A DNA stretch of 12,514 bases, from NCBI GenBank assembly GCA_902565325.1, contig CACFEM010000023.1, positions 1-12,514 of the forward strand, read 5' to 3'. Under the pieces are notes generated by a model, which was not told the origin of the DNA, did no database searches, and was given only the letters and a program-made list of their open reading frames with translations. The translations under genes and the position numbers were made by a program. This DNA is from an uncultured Pelagibacteraceae bacterium (GTDB lineage: Bacteria; Pseudomonadota; Alphaproteobacteria; Pelagibacterales; Pelagibacteraceae). Positions 6,375 through 12,514 of the stretch are shown one piece after another. Positions within the stretch are counted from its first letter, which is position 1. Every line of letters begins with the position of its first letter.

Positions 6375-8783
6375 TTATGAACGAATTTTAGCACCAGTTT
6401 TATTTTCAACTGTTTCTATTATCAAATTATTAGTTTTTTCTAAATCATTATCCGTTAATGTTTTTTCCAATGATTGAATAGTGACACTTATAGCAACTGA
6501 TTTTTGATTTTTAGGAATATTATCTCCTTCATAAACGTCAAATACTTTAATGTTTGAAATTAAATTTTTATCAATACTAGATATTGCACTTACTAATTCT
6601 TGTACATTTACTTTTCTATCAACAATAAATGCAAAATCTCTTTCAGATTTTTGAAAGTCGGATACTGAATATTTTGTTTTTTGATCTTTTAAAGGTTTTT
6701 TTGGCAATTTTAAATTATCTAGAAATATTTCGAAACCTACTAAAGACTCTGTTTTAATATCTAGGGTTTTGATAATGTTAGGATGAATTTCACCAAAATA
6801 AGCAGCTACCTTATCTTTTCCCTTATTTAAAAATAATCTGCCTGATTTTCCTGGATGATAATAATTGGGGCTTTCATCATCAATATAAAATTTTTCTGAA
6901 TCATAACCAGCTTCTACTAAAGATTGAATAACATCTCTTTTAACATCAAAAACATCTACATTTCTTTCTTTTTCAATCCATGAAAGTCTGGATTTTTTTC
7001 CAGCCGACAGGCCACAAACAATTATATTTTGTGCTCCAGGTTGTGAACCATAAAATGTTGGCCCTATTTCAAATATTGATAAATCTTTAATTCCTCTATC
7101 TAAGTTTTTGCTCATGTACATTACTAAATTTGAAAAAATAGAATTTCTTAATACTCCCAATTCAGAGCTGATTGGATTTACAATTTTTATTTCTTCACTG
7201 GCTTCTTTAAAGTGATTGTTATATTTTGAATCTGTAAAAGACCAAGTAATAGCCTCCAAATACCCTTTGGATGCTACTGCTCTTTGAAGAAAATGAAATA
7301 ACTTTTGAGTTGGATTTAAAGTATTTTTTGATCTTTCTTTAATAGGATTTTCTATTTTTATTTTTTCGTAGCCACTAATTCTTACAAGCTCTTCAACTAT
7401 ATCAATTTCTTGCACAATATCTGGTCTCCAAGATGGAACAGATAATTTAAAGAATTTTTTTTCTTTTTTTAATTTAAAACCAAGTTTTTCTAAAATTTTT
7501 ATCATTTCGTTAGTTGAAATTTTAAAACCAGTAACTTTTTCAAACATTTTTGGTTCAAATTTTATTACTTTGTTTTTATAAGACTCAATTTTTTGAATAT
7601 CTATTTTACTAATTTCACCACCACAAATTTCCTTGATTAAAAAAGCTGCTTTATTTAATCCATCTTCAATAGATAGCTGATCAATACCTCTTTCAAATCT
7701 AAATTTAGCATCTGTATCAATATTCAATTTTTTAGCAGTTTTTCTAATTGATCTTGGATCAAAATAAGCCGACTCTAATAAAACATTTTTTGTATCTAAC
7801 TCTGTACCAGATCTTGTTCCTCCAATAATTCCTCCTAGGCCTAAGACACCTTTGTTATCACTTATTACACACATTCCATCATCTAGTTTATAATTTTTAT
7901 TATCTAGAGCAGTAAATTCTTCTCCTGATTTTGAATTTCTTACAATTATTCCCTTCTCAATTTTGTCAGCATCGTATGCATGCAAAGGACGATTAATATC
8001 AATCATGACATAATTTGTAATATCTACAATTGCAGATATTGGTTTTTGGCCTATAGAAATTAATTTATCTTTCAACCATTGAGGGCTTTTTGTATTTTTA
8101 ACGTTGGTTATCAAGCAACTACCAAAAGATAAACAGCCTTGATTTTTTTCATTTGTTATCTTTACTTTTAAGGTATGTTTTTTATTAGATTTAATTTTTT
8201 TATCTTTTTCTGTTTTTAAGTTTCCAAAACCTGCGGCTGATAAATCTCTTGCTATCCCCCGAACTCCAAGACAGTCTGGTCTATTGGGTGTAATTGATAA
8301 ATCGATAAGATTAGAGCTTGATTTAAAAAAATAACTTTTTCCAATACTTTTTGCATATTTAGATGGCGACAGCTCAGTAATCCCATCACTTTCATCTGAT
8401 AAATTCAATTCAGATTCTGAACAGAGCATTCCATAAGATGTAACATCTCTAATTTTAGCAACGACAAGCTTGGTCTTGTTATTTGGAATTATTGCGCCTG
8501 GTGGGGCATATACAGTAAGAAGGCCCTCTCTTGCATTAGCAGCACCACAAACAACTTTTTTAATTTCCTTATTACCAACATCGACATCACAAACTTTAAG
8601 TCTGTCTGCATTAGGATGTTTTTCTGTTTTTATAATTTTTGCTATCTTAAATAAATCTAATCCCTCAGATAAGTTTTCTACACTCTCAACCTCAAGACCT
8701 ATGTCTGTTAGTTTCTCAAGAAGTTTATCTTCTTTAGCACTTATTTTTAAATGATCTTTTAACCAATCATATGTAATCTTCAT
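6375..8783 (-). CDS. pheT: Phenylalanyl-tRNA synthetase beta subunit
   Basis: This is the beta chain of the alpha2-beta2 phenylalanyl-tRNA synthetase, which charges tRNA-Phe; the beta chain carries tRNA-binding and editing domains. The 802 residues match bacterial PheT (about 790-800). In order it shows the N-terminal start [12 protein letters not shown], an EMAP/tRNA-binding domain (about 40-150) with [15 protein letters not shown] (56-70), the [19 protein letters not shown] segment (163-181), the B3/B4 editing region with [10 protein letters not shown] and [15 protein letters not shown], the B5 domain, the catalytic-like core, and a C-terminal ferredoxin-like anticodon-binding domain (from about 708) starting [16 protein letters not shown]. 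The ATG overlaps the pheS stop by four bases (ATGA), which implies translational coupling and equal output of the two subunits. A reading frame on the opposite strand inside it (8470-8754) is a shadow. Confidence 0.98.
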   Translation of the reverse strand: MKITYDWLKDHLKISAKEDKLLEKLTDIGLEVESVENLSEGLDLFKIAKIIKTEKHPNADRLKVCDVDVGNKEIKKVVCGAANAREGLLTVYAPPGAIIPNNKTKLVVAKIRDVTSYGMLCSESELNLSDESDGITELSPSKYAKSIGKSYFFKSSSNLIDLSITPNRPDCLGVRGIARDLSAAGFGNLKTEKDKKIKSNKKHTLKVKITNEKNQGCLSFGSCLITNVKNTKSPQWLKDKLISIGQKPISAIVDITNYVMIDINRPLHAYDADKIEKGIIVRNSKSGEEFTALDNKNYKLDDGMCVISDNKGVLGLGGIIGGTRSGTELDTKNVLLESAYFDPRSIRKTAKKLNIDTDAKFRFERGIDQLSIEDGLNKAAFLIKEICGGEISKIDIQKIESYKNKVIKFEPKMFEKVTGFKISTNEMIKILEKLGFKLKKEKKFFKLSVPSWRPDIVQEIDIVEELVRISGYEKIKIENPIKERSKNTLNPTQKLFHFLQRAVASKGYLEAITWSFTDSKYNNHFKEASEEIKIVNPISSELGVLRNSIFSNLVMYMSKNLDRGIKDLSIFEIGPTFYGSQPGAQNIIVCGLSAGKKSRLSWIEKERNVDVFDVKRDVIQSLVEAGYDSEKFYIDDESPNYYHPGKSGRLFLNKGKDKVAAYFGEIHPNIIKTLDIKTESLVGFEIFLDNLKLPKKPLKDQKTKYSVSDFQKSERDFAFIVDRKVNVQELVSAISSIDKNLISNIKVFDVYEGDNIPKNQKSVAISVTIQSLEKTLTDNDLEKTNNLIIETVENKTGAKIRS

Positions 8784-9847
8784 CTGCTTAAACCTCTGTA
8801 ATTTGAGGGAACATCAAGTGGATCAAAACCAAAATGATTTAGCCATCTGTAGTCACAATCAAAAAACGCTCTTAAATCATTAATGCCGTATTTTAGCATT
8901 GCTAATCGGTCTATACCTATTCCAAAGGCATATCCTTGATATTTTGAAGGATCTACTTTTACATTTTTTAAAACATTAGGATGCACCATGCCACAGCCTA
9001 AAATTTCAAGCCACTTATCTCCTTCTCCGATAATTATTTTGCCATCTTTTATTTCATAACCAATATCAACTTCTGCAGATGGTTCTGTAAATGGAAAATG
9101 ACTAGGTCTAAATCTCATTTTAATTTTTTCGACTTCAAAAAATTCTTTAATAAAATAATTCAAGCATCCTTTTAAATGTCCCATATTAATATTTGTATCA
9201 ATATGCAAACCTTCTACTTGATGAAACATTGGTGCGTGTGTTTGATCACTATCAGATCTATAAGTTCTCCCAGGAGCAATGATCTTAAATGGAGGTTTGT
9301 CTTTTAGCATAGTTCTAATTTGAACTGGTGAAGTATGAGTTCGTAACAAAACTTCTTTGTTTTCATCTAAGTAAAATGTATCATGCATATCTCTTGCTGG
9401 ATGATTGTCCGGTGTGTTTAAAGCAGTAAAGTTGTTATATTCATTTTCAACATCAGGGCCTTCCTCAACACTAAATCCTATTTCAGAGAATATAGATGAA
9501 ATTTCATCAATAGTTTGTGATACCGGATGAACTTTTCCTCTAACGAATGGTCTTTCAGGTAAAGTTATATCAACTTTTTCCTTTTCTAATTTTTCGTTTA
9601 TCTTTTTTCCTTCTATCTCGTTAATTTTAGAAGTTATCAAATTCTGAAGCTCATCTTTAACTTGATTTAAATCTGATGCAAATTTTTTTCTATTAGTCTC
9701 TGGAATTGACCCTATTGTTTTAAATTTTGATGAAATTAAACCATTTTTACCAAAGAGATCAGTTTTGATTTCATTTATTTGATCAATGCTTAAATCATTT
9801 TCTAGCTTTGATATAAACTGATCTCTAATATTTTTTATCTCTGACAT
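8780..9847 (-). CDS. pheS: Phenylalanyl-tRNA synthetase alpha subunit
   Basis: This is the catalytic alpha chain of phenylalanyl-tRNA synthetase, a class II aminoacyl-tRNA synthetase. The 355 residues begin with a helical, charged N-terminal arm (about 1-90) that should form the tRNA-binding coiled coil. The class II motifs follow: motif 1 in [19 protein letters not shown] (107-125), [12 protein letters not shown] (167-178), motif 2 in [20 protein letters not shown] (191-210), [16 protein letters not shown] (247-262) and motif 3 in [14 protein letters not shown] (305-318). The tail beyond HFGFDPLD (to 355) is longer than in E. coli PheS and resembles alphaproteobacterial versions. It starts 43 bp after rplT with an AAGGA ribosome binding site about 14 nt upstream of the ATG, and it overlaps pheT by four bases. 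The gap is too short for a pheM-type attenuation leader. Confidence 0.98.
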   Translation of the reverse strand: MSEIKNIRDQFISKLENDLSIDQINEIKTDLFGKNGLISSKFKTIGSIPETNRKKFASDLNQVKDELQNLITSKINEIEGKKINEKLEKEKVDITLPERPFVRGKVHPVSQTIDEISSIFSEIGFSVEEGPDVENEYNNFTALNTPDNHPARDMHDTFYLDENKEVLLRTHTSPVQIRTMLKDKPPFKIIAPGRTYRSDSDQTHAPMFHQVEGLHIDTNINMGHLKGCLNYFIKEFFEVEKIKMRFRPSHFPFTEPSAEVDIGYEIKDGKIIIGEGDKWLEILGCGMVHPNVLKNVKVDPSKYQGYAFGIGIDRLAMLKYGINDLRAFFDCDYRWLNHFGFDPLDVPSNYRGLSR

Positions 9848-9857
9848 ATTAGTAGAT

Positions 9858-9874
9858 TATTTCCTTAAGAAATA
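9858..9874 (-). promoter_or_regulatory. pheS ribosome binding site in a small hairpin
   Basis: On the minus strand the 43-bp rplT-pheS gap holds TATTTC-TTAAG-GAAATA, a 6-bp inverted repeat with a 5-nt loop. The pheS Shine-Dalgarno AAGGA (9862-9866) falls in the loop and 3' arm, 14 nt before the ATG. The stem is A/U-rich and weak, so any effect on translation is speculative. Confidence 0.35.
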
Positions 9875-9890
9875 AAAACAATAGCGAAGA

Positions 9891-10247
9891 TTAATTTAAA
9901 GCTGATTGAGCTTTTTGTACAATTGTTTTGAATGCTTCTGGGCTATCGTAAGCAATTTCAGCAAGAATTTTTCTATCTATTGCAATACCACATTTATTTA
10001 ATCCATTGATAAATTTTGAATAAGTTAAGCCTTCAGCTCTTACTCCAGCATTGATTCTCTGTATCCACAATGATTTAAAATCTCTTTTTTTATTTCTTCT
10101 GTCTCTGTAAGCGTATTGCATGGATTTTTCCATAGCTTGCTTGGCGACTCTAATTGTATTTTTTCTTCTGCCCCATTGACCCTTTACAGCTTTTAAAACT
10201 TTTTTATGTTTAGCTTTACTAGTTACACCTCTTTTAACTCTTGCCAT
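9891..10247 (-). CDS. rplT: 50S ribosomal protein L20
   Basis: L20 is a 23S rRNA-binding protein needed early in large-subunit assembly; in E. coli and B. subtilis it also represses its own operon. The 118 residues match the family length. It is very basic, with an N-terminal RNA-binding extension [19 protein letters not shown] and the signature [20 protein letters not shown] (47-66). The ATG lies 2 bp after the rpmI stop, with a good AAGAGG ribosome binding site inside the last rpmI codons, so the two ribosomal proteins are coupled. This fits the universal infC-rpmI-rplT order. Confidence 0.98.
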   Translation of the reverse strand: MARVKRGVTSKAKHKKVLKAVKGQWGRRKNTIRVAKQAMEKSMQYAYRDRRNKKRDFKSLWIQRINAGVRAEGLTYSKFINGLNKCGIAIDRKILAEIAYDSPEAFKTIVQKAQSALN

Positions 10248-10249
10248 TA

Positions 10250-10456
10250 TTAACCTCTTAAACTGTAAGGCATGTATGACTTAACAATTTTTCCATCTTG
10301 TTTAGACAATGTTGTAGTGCCTCTAAGTTTTCTTATTTGTGAATTCGTTCTTTTGATCATGCCATGTCTTTTACCTGCTTGAGCAGAAATAACTTTGCCC
10401 TTAGCGGATATTTTAAATCTTTTTTTTGCTGAGCTTTTTGTTTTAAGTTTTGGCAT
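10250..10456 (-). CDS. rpmI: 50S ribosomal protein L35
   Basis: L35 is a small, basic 23S rRNA-binding protein of the large subunit. The 68 residues are near the normal 64-67. Typical features are the [15 protein letters not shown] start and the [18 protein letters not shown] block. It begins 53 bp after infC, the largest gap in the operon; the gap holds no obvious strong Shine-Dalgarno. In other bacteria the leader of rpmI is where L20 or structured RNA controls the pair. I could not see a convincing pseudoknot here by eye. Confidence 0.97.
   Translation of the reverse strand: MPKLKTKSSAKKRFKISAKGKVISAQAGKRHGMIKRTNSQIRKLRGTTTLSKQDGKIVKSYMPYSLRG
10253..10259 (-). promoter_or_regulatory. rplT Shine-Dalgarno inside the rpmI end
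   Basis: AAGAGGT on the minus strand lies about 5 nt before the rplT ATG and overlaps the last rpmI sense codons and the first base of the stop. It is the clearest ribosome binding site in the window and confirms the L20 start. Confidence 0.7.
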
Positions 10457-10509
10457 ATTTCTGCGGACTTATACAAAGAAAGATATAATTTTACAACCTC
10501 TATTAAAGC

Positions 10510-11055
10510 TTATAAAGGCTGAATTACCATGATCATTTGCTTACCATCAAACTTAGGATGCAATTCTACCTTGCCAATATCCTTCATATCTTCTTTAATT
10601 TTACCCATTAGTTCATTTCCTAAATGAGAATGCTGAAGCTCTCTACCTTTAAATCTTATAGTGAATTTGACCTTATCTCCTTTAGCTATAAATTTTTTAG
10701 CATTTTTGACTTTAAACTCATAATCATGAGTTTCAGTAACGGGTCTCATTTTAATTTCTTTTAAAGAAACAATTTTTTGTTTTTTTTTTGCAAGGTTTGC
10801 CTTTTTTTGAGCATCATACTTGTATTTTCCCATATCCATTATTTTACATACAGGAGGATTTGCATTAGGTGCTATTTCAATTAAGTCTAATCCTTGATTT
10901 TTTGCCATAGAAATAGCTTCATTGGTATTAATCACTCCAAGATTTTCTCCATCACTTGCTATGACCTGAACATCAGGTGAAAAGATTCTATTATTAGACC
11001 TTGGACCTTTGTCCTTTGTTCTTCTTTGAAAATAATTTTGTTTGAAATCTGCCAC
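10510..11055 (-). CDS. infC: Translation initiation factor IF-3
   Basis: IF-3 binds the 30S subunit, checks start-codon and initiator-tRNA pairing and prevents early 50S joining. The 181 residues match the usual length (about 180). Landmarks are NNRIFSPDVQVI (21-32), the N-domain/linker signature PPVCKIMDMGKY (67-78), the basic linker, and the C-domain KEIKMRPVTETHDYEFKVKN (99-118), RFKGREL (134-140) and the ending DGKQMIMVIQP. The start is GTG (11053-11055), directly abutting the thrS stop (TAAGTG), so its translation is probably coupled to thrS. E. coli infC uses AUU for self-control; here no ATT codon lies before the conserved NNRI block, so GTG is the likely start. An A10 coding-strand tract lies at 10780-10789, in the linker. 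Confidence 0.97.
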   Translation of the reverse strand: MADFKQNYFQRRTKDKGPRSNNRIFSPDVQVIASDGENLGVINTNEAISMAKNQGLDLIEIAPNANPPVCKIMDMGKYKYDAQKKANLAKKKQKIVSLKEIKMRPVTETHDYEFKVKNAKKFIAKGDKVKFTIRFKGRELQHSHLGNELMGKIKEDMKDIGKVELHPKFDGKQMIMVIQPL

Positions 11056-12514
11056 TTAGTTTGGTGATGCTTTATTTAAAGCAGAGAATGTTTTTAAGAA
11101 TTGATCTATACCCATATTTTCTTGTTTATTAGAGTCTAATCTTCTAATCGTTACTGAATTGGAGTCAACTTCTTTTTTACCACAAATTAATAAAAGCGGT
11201 ATTTTTGCTAAAGAATGATCTCTAATTTTATAATTTAAATTATGATTTTTTAAATCTACTGCAGAACTTATACCTGAATTTTTAATTTTATTTGATACTT
11301 CGACCGCATAGTCATTAAATTCTTCTGAAATAGGTATTACCATAGTCTGTAAAGGAGATATCCAAAATGGAAACTTACCTGCATAGTTTTCAATTAAAAT
11401 TCCAATAAATCTCTCTAAAGAACCAAATAATGCTCGGTGTAACATAACGGGAACTTTTTTAGTACCATCTTTATCAACATAAGAAGCATCTAATCTTCCA
11501 GGTAAATTTAAGTCTACTTGTAAAGTTCCACATTGCCAATCTCTGCCAATAGCATCTCGTAAAACAAATTCAATTTTAGGACCATAAAATGCTCCCTCAC
11601 CTTTATTAATAGTATATTCTAATTTAGAAGCTTTAACGGCTTCAAGCAAAGAGGCTTCTGCTTTATCCCAAACTGAATCATCACCAACTCTTACCTCTGG
11701 CCTATCTGCATATTTTAGAATCACATTTTCAAAACCAAGGTCCTTATAAATATCTAGTATTAGATTTGTGACAATTAAACATTCGCTAGTAATTTGATCT
11801 TCAGTGCAAAAAATATGGGCATCATCTTGAGTAAAGGCTCTTACTCTTAATAACCCATGTAAAGCGCCTGATGGCTCATAACGATGAACTTTCCCAAATT
11901 CAGCAAAACGTAACGGAAGATCTCTGTAACTTTTTAATCCTTGATTAAATACCTGGATATGACCAGGGCAATTCATTGGTTTAATTGCAAAAACTTTCTC
12001 ATCTGGTGTTTCAGAAGTATACATGTTTTCTCCATATTTTTCCCAATGCCCAGATTTTTCCCATAGTTGTCTATCTAGTACTTCTGGAGTATTAACCTCT
12101 TTATAACCAGCTGCATCTTGTCTGCTTCTCATGTAGTTAATGAGCTTTTGAAACAAACCCCATCCTCTTTCATGCCAAAATACTGAGCCAGGGCTTTCTT
12201 CTCTAAAATGAAATAAATCCATTTCTCTACCTAATTTTCTGTGATCTCTTTTTTCGGCTTCTTCTATTCTTTTCAAATATTCATCTAGATCTTTTTGAGT
12301 TGCCCAACTCGTACCATATATTCGTTGCAACATTTCATTATTAGAGTCTCCTCTCCAATATGCTCCTGATACTTTTGTAAGTTTAAAATATTTCCCTATT
12401 TTACCTGTAGAGGATAAATGTGGGCCTCTACATAAATCATGCCATTCTCCATGAAAATAAATTGATACATCTTCATTTTCAGGTATCGCTTCAATGAGCT
12501 CAGCTTTATAAATT
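11056..12514 (-). CDS. thrS: Threonyl-tRNA synthetase, 5' partial
   Basis: This enzyme charges tRNA-Thr and edits Ser-tRNA-Thr. An internal ATG at 12331-12333 is not the start: the frame stays open to the window edge, adding 60 codons that include the editing-domain motif [12 protein letters not shown], so 485 residues are visible and about 154 N-terminal ones (TGS domain and most of the editing domain) lie outside. In the class II core the zinc ligands are Cys in MNCPGH, His in QDDAHIFC and His in MLHRALFG, with spacings of 51 and 126 residues, the same as Cys334/His385/His511 of E. coli ThrRS. Motif 2 ([20 protein letters not shown]) and motif 3 ([13 protein letters not shown]) are intact, followed by an anticodon-binding domain. 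The stop abuts the infC GTG. It heads the visible operon; its promoter and any leader are outside the window. Confidence 0.98.
   Translation of the reverse strand, partial: IYKAELIEAIPENEDVSIYFHGEWHDLCRGPHLSSTGKIGKYFKLTKVSGAYWRGDSNNEMLQRIYGTSWATQKDLDEYLKRIEEAEKRDHRKLGREMDLFHFREESPGSVFWHERGWGLFQKLINYMRSRQDAAGYKEVNTPEVLDRQLWEKSGHWEKYGENMYTSETPDEKVFAIKPMNCPGHIQVFNQGLKSYRDLPLRFAEFGKVHRYEPSGALHGLLRVRAFTQDDAHIFCTEDQITSECLIVTNLILDIYKDLGFENVILKYADRPEVRVGDDSVWDKAEASLLEAVKASKLEYTINKGEGAFYGPKIEFVLRDAIGRDWQCGTLQVDLNLPGRLDASYVDKDGTKKVPVMLHRALFGSLERFIGILIENYAGKFPFWISPLQTMVIPISEEFNDYAVEVSNKIKNSGISSAVDLKNHNLNYKIRDHSLAKIPLLLICGKKEVDSNSVTIRRLDSNKQENMGIDQFLKTFSALNKASPN

Noticed and set aside
8470..8754. Plus-strand open frame of 94 codons inside pheT
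   Set aside because: It lies fully antisense to a strongly conserved part of pheT (tRNA-binding domain), has no recognisable domain, and is best explained as a shadow.
10457..10509. L20-binding leader (autoregulatory RNA) before rpmI
   Set aside because: The 53-bp gap is a plausible place, but I found no convincing stem or pseudoknot by eye; covariance analysis would be needed.
12331..12333. ATG as the thrS start
   Set aside because: The frame is open upstream and encodes the editing-domain motif CRGPH; the true start is outside the window.
1..12514. tRNA or rRNA genes, CRISPR arrays, insertion sequences, attachment sites
   Set aside because: No cloverleaf-like, spaced direct-repeat, transposase or terminal inverted-repeat pattern was seen; coding sequence fills nearly the whole window.

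Overview
The window comes from a very AT-rich, tightly packed bacterial genome. It is most likely a SAR11-type (Candidatus Pelagibacter-like) alphaproteobacterium. The evidence is the strong A/T bias, Lys/Ile/Asn-rich proteins, intergenic gaps of 0 to 53 bp in the core block, an alphaproteobacterial-style C-terminal tail on PheS, and the mix of surface-polysaccharide families. The taxonomic call is inference from composition and protein flavour; no rRNA is present.

Region A (1-4512) is an accessory surface-polysaccharide block. Genes switch strand repeatedly and are even more AT-rich than the rest. On the plus strand are a sugar-nucleotide SDR epimerase/dehydratase (5' end cut by the window) and a DegT/DnrJ/EryC1/StrS sugar aminotransferase, 5 bp apart. 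These could make an amino-deoxy sugar nucleotide. On the minus strand, converging on them, is a DUF4422-type glycosyltransferase gene. It is longer than a simple reading suggests: its N-terminus lies in another frame, separated by a frameshift near 2739-2750. Diverging from it on the plus strand is a second, short SDR gene, also split by a one-base frameshift, at an A7 run (3415-3421). A GT17-family glycosyltransferase on the minus strand closes the block.

Region B (4562-12514) is a core translation cluster, all on the minus strand and transcribed in the order thrS (5' end cut by the window), infC, rpmI, rplT, pheS, pheT, lepA. Spacing is 0, 53, 2, 43, -4 and 7 bp, so it looks like one operon. 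It supplies threonyl-tRNA synthetase, initiation factor IF3, ribosomal proteins L35 and L20, both phenylalanyl-tRNA synthetase subunits, and the translational GTPase LepA/EF4. The order thrS-infC-rpmI-rplT-pheS-pheT matches the classical E. coli arrangement, but lepA follows instead of ihfA and there is no room for a pheM-type leader.

The boundary between the conserved operon and the variable block is the 49-bp gap after lepA. I saw no RNA genes, insertion sequences, CRISPR arrays or convincing terminators. I did not find a clearly new system. The most interesting observations are the two frameshifted polysaccharide genes, the A10-A11 tracts inside intact neighbours, and an SDR with Cys in place of the catalytic Lys.
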